A model generated the notes under the pieces. That model made no database searches, was not told where the DNA came from, and was given only the letters and a program-made list of their open reading frames with translations. Positions 25,565-34,745 of a stretch of DNA of 63,949 bases are shown one piece after another. The stretch spans positions 1 to 63,949 of the forward strand of contig JAKFDA010000005.1 in the NCBI GenBank assembly GCA_036676355.1, in the 5' to 3' direction. This stretch comes from ZC4RG42 sp036676355 (lineage in GTDB: Bacteria; Pseudomonadota; Gammaproteobacteria; Burkholderiales; SG8-39). Within the stretch, counting starts at the first letter, position 1; each line of letters begins with the position of its first letter. Both the position numbers and the translations under genes were made by a program.

Positions 25565-26815
25565 TCAGAAATTCCGTTGCAACCATTCCCGCATGCGGCG
25601 CAGCGTCGATTTGAAGCTGCCCGTCTGCCGCGCGATAACACCGCGCTCGAACTGCGATTTGCCTTCCAGCAACAATCCCATGGCAGTGGCGAAGCGCGGG
25701 TTCTGCACCACTTCGGCCAACCCCCCCGCGTAACGCGGCACGCCGAGGCGTACCGGCATGTGGAAAATCTCTTCGCCCAGTTCCACCATGCCCTGCATCA
25801 CCGACGAACCGCCGGTCAGCACGATTCCCGACGACAGCAGATCCTCGAAACCCGATTGCCGCAGCACCTGTTGAATGAGCGTGTACAACTCTTCGATGCG
25901 CGGCTCGATCACCTCGGCCAGCATCTGGCGCGATAACTGTCGCGAGCCGCGATCGCCGAGACCGGGTACTTCGACCATCTGGTCCGGGTCGGCCAGCTGG
26001 CGCAGCGCGCAGCCGTAACGCAGCTTGATCTGCTCGGCCTCCGGCGTCGGCGTGCGCAATGCCATGGCAATGTCGCTGGTGACCTGGTCTCCGGCGATGG
26101 GAATGACCGCGGTGTGACGGATGGCGCCTTCGCGAAACACCGCGATATCGGTCGTTCCGCCGCCGATATCGACCAGGCATACGCCGAGTTCCTTTTCGTC
26201 TTCCGATAGCACCGCGATGCTCGACGCGAGCGGCTGCAGAATCAGATCGGCGACCTCCAGCCCACAACGACGCACGCACTTGACGATGTTCTGCGCCGCG
26301 GACACCGCGCCCGTCACGATGTGCACCTTTACTTCGAGGCGCACGCCGCTCATGCCGAGGGGTTCGCGAATGCCGTCCTGGCCGTCAACGACGAATTCCT
26401 GCGTCAGGATGTGCAGCACTTGCTGATCCGTCGGGATCGGCATCGCGCGCGCGGTTTCGATGACGCGCTGCACATCGAGCGGCGCAACTTCCTTGTCCTT
26501 GATCGCCACCATGCCGGTCGAGTTGAAGCTGCGGATATGGCTGCCGGCGATACCGGTGAATACGCGATCGATCTTGCAGTCGGCCATCAATTCCGCTTCT
26601 TCCAGCGCGCGCTGAATCGCATTGACCGTGGCTTCGATATTGACGACGACGCCCTTCCTGAGCCCCTTCGAATCATGCGTACCCATGCCGATGATTTCGA
26701 GCGTGCCGTCGGGTTGCGCATCGGCCACCAGGGCAATGACCTTCGATGTGCCGATGTCCAGGCCGACGATGAGGTTCACGTTTTCTTTGTTTGCCGGTCT
26801 CATTGTTTTAATCAC
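25565..26815 (-). CDS. ftsA: cell division actin-like protein FtsA
   Basis: A 416-residue actin-fold ATPase that anchors FtsZ to the membrane. LIVGLDIGTSKVIALVADAQ (phosphate 1), DIGGGTTDIAVFREGAI (phosphate 2) and SGIVLTGGSSVMQGMVELGE are present, and the C-terminal membrane-targeting helix is RRMREWLQRNF. The GTG at 26815 overlaps the ftsQ stop (GTGA), the pattern seen elsewhere in this cluster; an ATG four codons inside (26803) is the alternative start. Confidence 0.96.
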   Translation of the reverse strand: MIKTMRPANKENVNLIVGLDIGTSKVIALVADAQPDGTLEIIGMGTHDSKGLRKGVVVNIEATVNAIQRALEEAELMADCKIDRVFTGIAGSHIRSFNSTGMVAIKDKEVAPLDVQRVIETARAMPIPTDQQVLHILTQEFVVDGQDGIREPLGMSGVRLEVKVHIVTGAVSAAQNIVKCVRRCGLEVADLILQPLASSIAVLSEDEKELGVCLVDIGGGTTDIAVFREGAIRHTAVIPIAGDQVTSDIAMALRTPTPEAEQIKLRYGCALRQLADPDQMVEVPGLGDRGSRQLSRQMLAEVIEPRIEELYTLIQQVLRQSGFEDLLSSGIVLTGGSSVMQGMVELGEEIFHMPVRLGVPRYAGGLAEVVQNPRFATAMGLLLEGKSQFERGVIARQTGSFKSTLRRMREWLQRNF

Positions 26816-27570
26816 GCACTCCCCGCCTTCTTATTCTGTATCTCCAGTTTCTCCAGCCCCGGCACGCGCAGCGCGAATCCATTCGGATAGCGCAGATCCA
26901 CGTATCCGATATCGCGATGCAACGGCCCCACCGTGGTCGGATAGATCGCAACGAAACGTTGCAGCCGATCGGCGGCGCTGTGTCGCGTCTGCTCGCGTCC
27001 CAGCATGATCGTCAGTTCCCGGTCCTCTCCGGCGAGTTTCAATTCCCAGGCGTGGCGCGGCGACAATTCGATCTCGGTGATGCGCATGTCCAGCGCCGAA
27101 ACGAGCTGCGCGAATTCGCGGTAATGCGCGGTCACGGCAGTTTCGGTTCCGCTCGGTCCGTTGAAGCGCGGTAGTTCGGCGTCAACCTGGCCATCGAACA
27201 ACTCGCCATGCGTGTTCACCAGTCGTTCGTCGTGCCAGCGCGCCAGCGCTTCGTGCTCCTCCACCTTCGCAACGATCGTGTCGGGCCAGTGCCGCCGTAC
27301 CTCGACGCGACGCACCCACGGAATGCTCTCCATCGCACCGCGCACGGCCACCAGATCAACGCCGAAGAAATTGCCTACGACGCGACCGCGCAGCGCTTGC
27401 TCGACCGCCGCGACATCGAGATGCTGCGGCGCGCCCTGCACGCTTACCGTGCGTAACGGAAACAATCGCGAATTCACGATCGCAATCACCGCGATGCACA
27501 ACACGATGAACGCCGCCACGCCGTACACGGCGTTGGCTGCGAGATTCAGCAGGCGCGGGTTATCCCACAC
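26812..27570 (-). CDS. ftsQ: cell division protein FtsQ
   Basis: A 252-residue single-pass membrane protein. After a short cytosolic end, residues 13-31 (AVYGVAAFIVLCIAVIAIV) cross the membrane. The POTRA domain follows (LFPLRTVSVQGAPQHLDVAAVEQAL, then NFFGVDLVAVRGAMESIPWVRRVEVRR), then the beta domain. It links FtsA/FtsK-side and FtsBL-side divisome proteins. It starts with GTG (MWDNPRLLNL), 24 nt after ddlB. Confidence 0.93.
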   Translation of the reverse strand: MWDNPRLLNLAANAVYGVAAFIVLCIAVIAIVNSRLFPLRTVSVQGAPQHLDVAAVEQALRGRVVGNFFGVDLVAVRGAMESIPWVRRVEVRRHWPDTIVAKVEEHEALARWHDERLVNTHGELFDGQVDAELPRFNGPSGTETAVTAHYREFAQLVSALDMRITEIELSPRHAWELKLAGEDRELTIMLGREQTRHSAADRLQRFVAIYPTTVGPLHRDIGYVDLRYPNGFALRVPGLEKLEIQNKKAGSA

Positions 27571-27594
27571 GGACGATGCCTCCGATCGGCGTAG

Positions 27595-28536
27595 TCATGC
27601 GCCAGACACTCCCACTTGCGCACGCGATTTGAGCGATGCGAGTCGCAACACGCGCAGACACAGGTCTTCGTACGAAATGCCGGCGTGTCGGGCCGCCATC
27701 GGCACCAGCGAGTGATCCGTCATGCCGGGCGAAGTGTTCACTTCGAGGAAATACGGTTTACCCGTGCGATCGAGCATCACATCCACGCGACCCCAACCGC
27801 TGCAACCGAGCGCGCGGAAGGCCTGCAAGCCCTGTTGCCGGATTGCCGCTTCCTGCTGCGCCGGCAATCCGCACGGCACGATGTAACGCGTGTCGTCGGC
27901 GACGTACTTCGCTTCGTAATCGTAGAAGTCGCGTGTGGTCTCGAGCTTGATCAACGGAAGCGCCTGATCGCCCAACACCGCGCCGGTCAACTCGATGCCT
28001 TCGATAAAGGCCTCGGCCACGACCAGCGAGTCGTACTTCGCAGCGAGCTCGAAAGCCGCGCGCAAATCTTCCGCGCGGCGCACTTTGCTCATGCCGATCG
28101 AGGAGCCTTCGTTGGCCGGCTTCACCATGATCGGCAATCCCAGGCGCGCGACCACCGCGTCGAAATCGGTATCGCCGTCGAGCATTGCGAAAGGCGGGGT
28201 CGGCACGCCGGCCGATTGCCACAGCAGCTTGGTGCGCCACTTGTCCATTGCCAGGGCGCAGGCCATCACGCCGGAGCCGGTGTAAGGAATGCCGAGCACT
28301 TCGAGCGCGCCCTGCATCGTGCCGTTTTCGCCATGACCGCCGTGCAACGCAATGAATACGCGATTGAACTGCCCGGCCACCAATTGATCGAGCGACTGAT
28401 CCTGCGGATCGAAAGGATGCGCATCGACGCCTTTCTTTAACAGCGCTGCCAGCACCATCGAGCCGCTTTTGAGCGATACCGCCCGTTCGGCGGAGCGACC
28501 GCCGAGCATCACCGCGACTTTGCCGAATTCACTCAT
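27595..28536 (-). CDS. ddlB: D-alanine--D-alanine ligase
   Basis: A 313-residue ATP-grasp enzyme that makes the D-Ala-D-Ala dipeptide for MurF. VAVMLGGRSAERAVSLKSG, ALHGGHGENGTMQGALEVLGIPYTGSGVM, MVKPANEGSSIGMSKV and FLEVNTSPGMTDHSLVP are the expected substrate and ATP sites. The ATG at 28536 lies inside the murB stop region (8-nt overlap), showing tight coupling. The frame extends upstream but without family similarity. Confidence 0.97.
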   Translation of the reverse strand: MSEFGKVAVMLGGRSAERAVSLKSGSMVLAALLKKGVDAHPFDPQDQSLDQLVAGQFNRVFIALHGGHGENGTMQGALEVLGIPYTGSGVMACALAMDKWRTKLLWQSAGVPTPPFAMLDGDTDFDAVVARLGLPIMVKPANEGSSIGMSKVRRAEDLRAAFELAAKYDSLVVAEAFIEGIELTGAVLGDQALPLIKLETTRDFYDYEAKYVADDTRYIVPCGLPAQQEAAIRQQGLQAFRALGCSGWGRVDVMLDRTGKPYFLEVNTSPGMTDHSLVPMAARHAGISYEDLCLRVLRLASLKSRAQVGVSGA

Positions 28537-29461
28537 GAGCCCGTCCAACAATACGAACCTCGGGATGCAGGGCGACACCGAAGCGCTCGCGCACGACTTC
28601 GCGCACATGCGCAATCAATGCTTCGATGTCGGCGGCGGTCCCGCGGCCTTCCGGATTGACGATGAAGTTGGCGTGCTTTTCCGAAACGTGCACACCGCCG
28701 ATTGCATAACCTTTGAGCCCGCACGTTTCGATCAGACGGGCGGCGTAATCACCGGGCGGATTACGGAACACCGAGCCGGCGTTGGGCAGATTGAGCGGCT
28801 GCGAGGCGACACGCGCACTGAGCAATTCCTTGATGCGTGAGCGCGCCCGCTGCATGTTGCCGCGCTGGAAGCTGAACCATGCGCCGACGAACCACTCATC
28901 GATGCCAAGTGCGCCGCGATGAGACAACACATGGCGGTAGCCGATTTCGAAATCGCTCGGCACACGCTCCACCACTTCGCCGTCGCGTCGGATGATTTGC
29001 ACGCGTTCGACGTTTTCCCAGGTCTGCACGCCATAACAGCCGGCATTCATCGCCAACGCGCCACCGATCGTGCCCGGGATTCCGGCGAGAAATTCGGCTC
29101 CCTCATAACCGTGCAGCGCGGCGTAGCGCGCAACCTTCGGGCTCGCCACGCCGGCTTCGGCGTAGACCAGGCGGCCTTCGTGGCGCATCGCGCCGCGCGT
29201 GTTATGCATCAGCACCACCGTGCCGTCGAAGCCGCCATCACGCACCAGCAGGTTGCTGCCCAGACCGACGAAGCACACCGCTTCGTCCGCCGGCAGGCCG
29301 CGCAGGAACGCGGCGAGATCGTCCAGGCCCGACGGCACATACGCCTGTCTGGCCGGTCCGCCGGCGCGCCAGCTCACATGTCTGGCCATCGACTCGTTAT
29401 GCAGCAGGCGGCCTTGCGTTCCCTTGGCGTGGGCAAAGTGCATGGGTTCGGTCATATGCAT
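28529..29461 (-). CDS. murB: UDP-N-acetylenolpyruvoylglucosamine reductase MurB
   Basis: A 310-residue FAD enzyme that completes UDP-MurNAc. The FAD-binding part shows FVGLGSNLLVRDGGFDG and GAEFLAGIPGTIGGALAMNAGCYG. The catalytic Ser is in LPNAGSVFRNPPGDYAARLIE, and the C-terminal SEKHANFIVN is conserved. Start ATG 29461; a second in-frame ATG follows two codons later. It ends inside ddlB. Confidence 0.96.
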   Translation of the reverse strand: MHMTEPMHFAHAKGTQGRLLHNESMARHVSWRAGGPARQAYVPSGLDDLAAFLRGLPADEAVCFVGLGSNLLVRDGGFDGTVVLMHNTRGAMRHEGRLVYAEAGVASPKVARYAALHGYEGAEFLAGIPGTIGGALAMNAGCYGVQTWENVERVQIIRRDGEVVERVPSDFEIGYRHVLSHRGALGIDEWFVGAWFSFQRGNMQRARSRIKELLSARVASQPLNLPNAGSVFRNPPGDYAARLIETCGLKGYAIGGVHVSEKHANFIVNPEGRGTAADIEALIAHVREVVRERFGVALHPEVRIVGRAHE

Positions 29462-29469
29462 CGCCTCAC

Positions 29470-30864
29470 CTACCTCGCTCCCGCGCTGGCCACCAGCGCC
29501 GGCACGCTGCCAATGGAACCGGCGCCCATGACGACGACCACATCGCCGTCGAGCGCCGCCTGCACGATTGCTTGAGGCATCTCCTCGATCCGTTCGACGA
29601 ACACCGGCTCGACTTTGCCGGCCACGCGGACGGCGCGCGCAATCGCGCGACCATCGGCCGCGACAATGGGGGGTTCGCCCGCGGCATAAACTTCGGCCAG
29701 CAACAAGGCATCGACGCCCGACAACACGCGCACGAAATCCTCGAACAAATCGCGCGTGCGGGTATAGCGATGCGGCTGAAAGGCCAGCACGATGCGACGG
29801 CCTGGAAACGCACCGCGCGCCGCATTGATCGTGGCTTCCATCTCGACCGGGTGATGACCGTAATCGTCGATCAGCGTGAAGCGGCCGCCCGTGGCGATCG
29901 GGATGTCGCCGTAACGCTGGAAGCGACGGCCGACACCGCGAAATTCGGCCAGCGCTTTCTGAATCGAAGACGCCGGGATATCGAGTTCCATGCCGACCGT
30001 TATCGCCGCCAGCGCATTCAGTACGTTGTGGCGGCCGGGCAGGTTCACCTTGATCGGCAACTTAGCGTCGAAACGCTCGCCCACCGCATCGAACAACATC
30101 GATCCGTTGCTGTGCTTGACGTTTTCCGCACGCACCATCGCATCCTTGCTGAACCCGTAAGTGATAACCGGCTTGGACACGAAGGGCTGGATTTCGCGCA
30201 CTTGGGGATCGTCGGTGCACAGAATCGCGCTGCCATAGAACGGCAGGTTCTGCAGAAAACTGACGAATGCCTGCTTGAGCCGCGTGAAATCGTGCTGATA
30301 GGTTTCCATATGGTCGGCGTCGATGTTGGTGACGATCGCCATGACCGGTTGCAGGTGGAGGAACGACGCGTCCGATTCGTCTGCTTCGACCACGATGAAT
30401 TCACCAGTGCCGAGACGCGCGTTGGTTGCCGCGCTGGTCAATCGCCCGCCGATCACGAAAGTGGGATCGAGGCCGCCTTCGGCCAGCACGCTCGCCACCA
30501 GACTGGTGGTGGTCGTCTTGCCGTGCGTGCCGGCCACGGCAATGCCCTGCTTCAATCGCATCAGTTCGGCCAGCATCAGCGCACGCGGCACGACCGGAAT
30601 GCGCTTGGCGCGCGCGGCGCGCACTTCCGGGTTGTCCCCTTTCACTGCGGTCGACGTCACGACCGCATCGGCGTCACCGACATTCTCGCGAGCGTGCCCG
30701 ATGATGATTCGCGCACCGAGCGCGGCGAGCCGTTCGGTCGCGGCATTCGCATGCAAATCGGATCCGCTGATCCGGTAGCCCAGATTGACCAGCACTTCGG
30801 CGATGCCGCTCATGCCCGAGCCGCCAATCCCGACGAAGTGGATGCGTTTGACCTTATGCTTCAC
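29470..30864 (-). CDS. murC: UDP-N-acetylmuramate--L-alanine ligase MurC
   Basis: A 464-residue Mur ligase adding the first amino acid of the stem peptide. FVGIGGSGMSGIAEVLVNLGYRISGSDL is the N-terminal UDP-binding domain, VAGTHGKTTTTSLVASVLAE the ATP loop, and DDYGHHPVEMEATINAARGAF the family motif. It starts at GTG 30864 with a GTGA overlap on the murG stop. Confidence 0.97.
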   Translation of the reverse strand: MKHKVKRIHFVGIGGSGMSGIAEVLVNLGYRISGSDLHANAATERLAALGARIIIGHARENVGDADAVVTSTAVKGDNPEVRAARAKRIPVVPRALMLAELMRLKQGIAVAGTHGKTTTTSLVASVLAEGGLDPTFVIGGRLTSAATNARLGTGEFIVVEADESDASFLHLQPVMAIVTNIDADHMETYQHDFTRLKQAFVSFLQNLPFYGSAILCTDDPQVREIQPFVSKPVITYGFSKDAMVRAENVKHSNGSMLFDAVGERFDAKLPIKVNLPGRHNVLNALAAITVGMELDIPASSIQKALAEFRGVGRRFQRYGDIPIATGGRFTLIDDYGHHPVEMEATINAARGAFPGRRIVLAFQPHRYTRTRDLFEDFVRVLSGVDALLLAEVYAAGEPPIVAADGRAIARAVRVAGKVEPVFVERIEEMPQAIVQAALDGDVVVVMGAGSIGSVPALVASAGAR

Positions 30865-31922
30865 TTCACTGCCTCACTACAGATTTCCGCTACGACGCGC
30901 GTCGCATCGGGTTTGCCGAGCGCGCGCGCCTTGTTTGCCATGTCCAGTAATTGCGTACGCGTCATCGCCTGCAGGCGGGCGGCGAGACCGAATGGCGTCA
31001 GCTCATCCTGCGCGTATTGAATGGCCGCGCCGGCGTCGGACAGATAACGCGCGTTCGTGGTCTGGTGGTCATCCACCGCGTGCGGATAAGGCACGAGGAT
31101 GCTGGCGACGCCGACAGCGGCCAGCTCGGCGACCGTCATCGCGCCGGCGCGACAGATCACCAGATCGGCCTCCGCATAGGCGCGCGCCATATCGTCGATG
31201 AACGGCAACGCCTCGGCATCGACGCTGGCCTTGGCGTAATTCGCGCGCAGTTGCTCGATATGCCTGACACCCGCCTGATGCACGACTTGCGGGCGTTGTT
31301 CCGCAGGCATCTGCGCCAGCGCCTGCGGCACCACATCGTTCAGCGCCACGGCGCCGAGGCTGCCACCCACGACCAGCACTCTGAGCGGGCCGCTGCGTCC
31401 CTCGAAACGCGCGTCAGGCGGAGGCAGTCGGGTGATTTCCGTTCGCACCGGATTGCCGACGAACAGCCCTTTTTTCAGCGCGTTCGGAAAAGCGACCAGC
31501 ACCTTGTCGGCGACGCCGGCGAGAACCCTGTTTGCCAGGCCCGCAATGCTGTTCTGCTCGTGGATCACCAGCGGCCGGTTGAACAACGACGCCATCATGC
31601 CGCCCGGGAAAGTGACGTAGCCGCCCATGCCGAGCACGACGGAAGGATCGATGCGGCGGATGATCTGCGCCGCCTGATTGAAGGCGCGCAGCAGATTGAG
31701 CGGCAGCAGCAGCTTGCGCATCAATCCCTTGCCGCGTAGACCGCCGAAACGCACCCACTCCATTTCATAGCCGTACTTCGGCACCAGATCGCCTTCCATG
31801 CCGCCCTGCGCGCCCAGCCACACCACGCGCCAGCCGGCATCGCGCAAGTGATGCGCCACCGCTAATGCAGGAAACACATGACCGCCGGTGCCGCCCGCCA
31901 TGATGAGGATGGTCTTGCTCAT
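30861..31922 (-). CDS. murG: UDP-N-acetylglucosamine transferase MurG
   Basis: A 353-residue GT-B glycosyltransferase that converts lipid I to lipid II on the inner face of the membrane. It begins ILIMAGGTGGHVFPALAVA; VLGMGGYVTFPGGMMA, HEQNSIAGLANRVLA and VICRAGAMTVAELAAVGVASILVPYP are the conserved UDP and acceptor sites. It starts just downstream of the 93-bp tandem repeat that separates it from ftsW, the only place in this part of the cluster where genes do not abut. Confidence 0.97.
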   Translation of the reverse strand: MSKTILIMAGGTGGHVFPALAVAHHLRDAGWRVVWLGAQGGMEGDLVPKYGYEMEWVRFGGLRGKGLMRKLLLPLNLLRAFNQAAQIIRRIDPSVVLGMGGYVTFPGGMMASLFNRPLVIHEQNSIAGLANRVLAGVADKVLVAFPNALKKGLFVGNPVRTEITRLPPPDARFEGRSGPLRVLVVGGSLGAVALNDVVPQALAQMPAEQRPQVVHQAGVRHIEQLRANYAKASVDAEALPFIDDMARAYAEADLVICRAGAMTVAELAAVGVASILVPYPHAVDDHQTTNARYLSDAGAAIQYAQDELTPFGLAARLQAMTRTQLLDMANKARALGKPDATRVVAEICSEAVK

Positions 31923-31952
31923 GCCGAGAGTCCCCTCATGCTGAAAGCCCTC

Positions 31953-32146
31953 GCATGAGCATTAGCTGTTTTAGTTCCGGCATCACGCGACCTTGCGGTC
32001 GCATGAGCCTGCACTGAAATCGTCAGCTTCATGCGGATAACCCCCGCATGAGCATTAGCTGTTTTAGTTCCGGCATCACGCGACCTTGCGGTCGCATGAG
32101 CCTGCACTGAAATCGTCAGCTTCATGCGGATAACCCCCGCATGAGC
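31953..32146. repeat. perfect tandem duplication, 93-bp unit, at the ftsW-murG junction
   Basis: Units at 31953-32045 and 32046-32138 appear identical base for base, and a third unit begins (GCATGAGC, 32139-32146) before diverging. Each unit contains a GCGACC-TTGC-GGTCGC hairpin (on the minus strand a GCAA tetraloop), then GCATGAGCCTGCACTGAAATCG, then CATGCGGATAACCCCCGCATG. The copy nearest ftsW includes the last codons and stop of ftsW (MRGLSA, stop at 32122-32124), so the duplicated unit includes the ftsW 3' end. Confidence 0.9.
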
Positions 32147-33339
32147 TGCCGATTTTCCCAATCAATCCTGAGCAATACCGCCAGCGCGACGCAGTTCGCC
32201 AGAATGCCGCTGCCGCCGAAACTCATGAGCGGCAGGGTGAGGCCCTTGGTCGGCAGCACGCCCATGTTGACGCCCATGTTGATAAACGACTGCACGCAGA
32301 TCCACGTGCCGATGCCATGCGCAACGAGCGCGGCGAACGGACGTTCGAGCGACACGGCCTGGCGGCCGATGGCAAAGGCGCGCAGCACCAGCCAGGCGAA
32401 CAGACCGATCACGATCGCGACGCCGATGAAGCCGAGTTCTTCGGCAATCACCGCAAGCAGAAAATCGGTATGCGCTTCGGGCAGATAGAAAAGCTTCTCC
32501 ACGCTCGCGCCCAGACCGACGCCGAGCCACTCGCCGCGGCCGAACGCGATCAATGCGTGCGACAGTTGATAGCCCTTGCCGAACGCATCCGCCCAGGGGT
32601 CCATGAAACCGAACAGGCGCTGCAGCCGATACGGCGAGGAAAGCACCAGCGCGACAAAACCGAATGCGCACATGAGCAGCAGTCCGGCGAACCATTTGAC
32701 ATTCATGCCGCCGAGAAACAGCACCGCCATGGCGATCGACACGATGACCACGAAGGCGCCGAAATCAGGCTCCTGCAGCAGCAGCCAGCCGACCATCAGC
32801 ATCACGGCCAGCATCGGTAGCAGACCTTGCTTGAGGCTGTGCATCAGTGCGCTCTTACGCACCGTGTAGTCGGCGGCGTACAGCACCGCGGCCAGCTTCA
32901 TGAATTCGGACGGCTGCAGATTGACGATACCGAACGAAATCCAGCGCCGCGCACCATTCACTTCCTTGCCGACACCGGGGATCAGCACCAGCGCCAGTGC
33001 GATCAGTCCGACGAAGAAGATCCACGGCGCCATGCGCTGCCACACCCGCAGCGGCACCTGGAATGCGACCAGCGCGGCGATCACGCCGACGAGCAGAAAA
33101 ATCGACTGGCGGATGAGAAACCAGGTCGAGCTGTTGCCCGTGTAACGACTTGCTTCCGCCGTCGATATCGACGCCGAATAGACCATCACCAGGCCGATGA
33201 CGAGCAGCAACAGCGCCGACCACACCAGCCCGTTGTCGTACTCGTCCAGTTGCGCGCGCCCACCGGTCACGCCGCCGCCATGGGCGTAGCTCATGGAGGA
33301 CAATGCGTAGCGATCAGGCGCTTTCTGTTTGCGCTTCAT
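32122..33339 (-). CDS. ftsW: lipid II polymerase/divisome protein FtsW
   Basis: A 405-residue SEDS-family protein with about ten membrane helices, the glycosyltransferase partner of FtsI. GLVMVYSASISTAEASRYTG, GKEVNGARRWISFGIVNLQPSEFMKLA, AHTDFLLAVIAEELGFIGVA and TKGLTLPLMSFGGSGILANCVA are the family motifs. It starts at ATG 33339 (overlapping the murD stop by 4 nt). Its final residues lie inside the tandem repeat, so the C-terminus may have been altered by the duplication. Confidence 0.97.
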   Translation of the reverse strand: MKRKQKAPDRYALSSMSYAHGGGVTGGRAQLDEYDNGLVWSALLLLVIGLVMVYSASISTAEASRYTGNSSTWFLIRQSIFLLVGVIAALVAFQVPLRVWQRMAPWIFFVGLIALALVLIPGVGKEVNGARRWISFGIVNLQPSEFMKLAAVLYAADYTVRKSALMHSLKQGLLPMLAVMLMVGWLLLQEPDFGAFVVIVSIAMAVLFLGGMNVKWFAGLLLMCAFGFVALVLSSPYRLQRLFGFMDPWADAFGKGYQLSHALIAFGRGEWLGVGLGASVEKLFYLPEAHTDFLLAVIAEELGFIGVAIVIGLFAWLVLRAFAIGRQAVSLERPFAALVAHGIGTWICVQSFINMGVNMGVLPTKGLTLPLMSFGGSGILANCVALAVLLRIDWENRQLMRGLSA

Positions 33340-34745
33340 ATTCGATGCGCCAGCTTTTCCACCGCGGCGCAGAAAACTGCGCCGCGGTGCTTGTAGTTCC
33401 TGTACATATCGAGACTGGCGCAGGCGGGTGACAACAACACCACGTCGCCGCGCTCGGCCATCTCAACCGACTTTTTGACCGCCTCCTCCATATCGCGCGC
33501 GTCGATCATCGGCACGTCGCTATGCGACAACACCTGGCGCAGCAAGGGTGCATCGCGACCGATCAGAATCACCGCGCGCGCTGCGTTCGCCACCGACGCG
33601 AGCAGCGGCTGGAAATCCTGCCCCTTGCCGTCGCCACCGGCGATCAGCACGACCTTGGCGTGCTGCGCGGCAAGCTGCCGGCTGAAACCGTCGAGCGCCG
33701 CCACCGTGGAGCCGACGTTGGTGCCCTTGGAGTCGTCGTAAAACACGACGCCGTTGACTTCGGCCACGCGCTCCACGCGATGCGGCAAGCCGCGAAAAGT
33801 CCTGAGCGTTTCGATCAGCGGCGCGAAGGGCAGGCCGATGGCCCGCGCCAGTGCGATTGCCGCAAGCGCGTTGGCCGCGTTGTGCAGGCCTTCGAGGCGC
33901 ATCTCGCGGATGGGCAACAACGGCGTCGTGCCCTGCGCCAGAGACAGTTCACCGGAGACGTTGATCAGCCCGAAGTCGTCGCTGTCGGGCGCGGCGCTGA
34001 GGCCGAACGTCACGCGCCGACGTCCGGGGATGGCCATCCCCATGCTGTAGGGATCTTCGCGGTTCAGCACCTGCGTACCGCCACCGTAGAAAATGCGCGA
34101 TTTCGCCTCCGCATAGTCCGCCATGGAGGCATGGCGATCGAGATGATCCTCGGTGACGTTCAGCACGGTGGCGACATCCGGCGCCAACGTGTCGGTCGTT
34201 TCCAGTTGGAAGCTCGACAACTCGAGCACCCACACTTCGGGTTGTCGCTGTGCGTCCTCGCGCGCCATCGATGCGCTAAGTGCGGCCGGGCCGATGTTGC
34301 CGGCAACTTCACAGTCGAGCCCTGCGGCGCGGCACATCGCGCCAACCAGCGCGGTCACGGTGGTCTTGCCGTTGGTGCCGGTGATCGCAATGACTTTCGG
34401 CCGCTCTTCGCCGGGCAAGGCGCGCGCGAACAGTTCGATATCGCCGCACACCGGCACGCCGCGCGCGCGTGCCGCGCGCACGACAGGTTCATCGGTGGAC
34501 AACCCCGGACTGAGCGCAACAAGATCGATGTCTTCGAGCAGCGTTTCGTCAAAGGCGCCAAGACACAACTCCGCATCGCGCGCGGTCGTACGCAGTTCGT
34601 CCAATCCCGGTGGCGTCGTGCGCGAATCGGCCACGCGCACGCGCGCGCCATGGCGCGACAGCCATTGCGCCATGGAAAGGCCGGATTCGCCGAGCCCCAG
34701 CACGAGGACCCGCTTACCGTTGACGAAGGAATGCGCAGCGCTCAT
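33336..34745 (-). CDS. murD: UDP-N-acetylmuramoyl-L-alanine--D-glutamate ligase MurD
   Basis: A 469-residue Mur ligase adding D-Glu. RVLVLGLGESGLSMAQWLSRHGA is the N-terminal nucleotide-sugar domain, VIAITGTNGKTTVTALVGAM the ATP loop, GLPHRVERVAEVNGVVFYDDSKGTN the family motif, and LLSPACASLDMYRNYKHRG the C-terminal end. Its start abuts the mraY stop exactly. Confidence 0.97.
   Translation of the reverse strand: MSAAHSFVNGKRVLVLGLGESGLSMAQWLSRHGARVRVADSRTTPPGLDELRTTARDAELCLGAFDETLLEDIDLVALSPGLSTDEPVVRAARARGVPVCGDIELFARALPGEERPKVIAITGTNGKTTVTALVGAMCRAAGLDCEVAGNIGPAALSASMAREDAQRQPEVWVLELSSFQLETTDTLAPDVATVLNVTEDHLDRHASMADYAEAKSRIFYGGGTQVLNREDPYSMGMAIPGRRRVTFGLSAAPDSDDFGLINVSGELSLAQGTTPLLPIREMRLEGLHNAANALAAIALARAIGLPFAPLIETLRTFRGLPHRVERVAEVNGVVFYDDSKGTNVGSTVAALDGFSRQLAAQHAKVVLIAGGDGKGQDFQPLLASVANAARAVILIGRDAPLLRQVLSHSDVPMIDARDMEEAVKKSVEMAERGDVVLLSPACASLDMYRNYKHRGAVFCAAVEKLAHRI

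Noticed and set aside
31919..32161. 80-residue frame with a repeated 31-residue block between murG and ftsW
   Set aside because: It is simply the translation of the 93-bp tandem repeat, overlaps both neighbours, and has no ribosome site.
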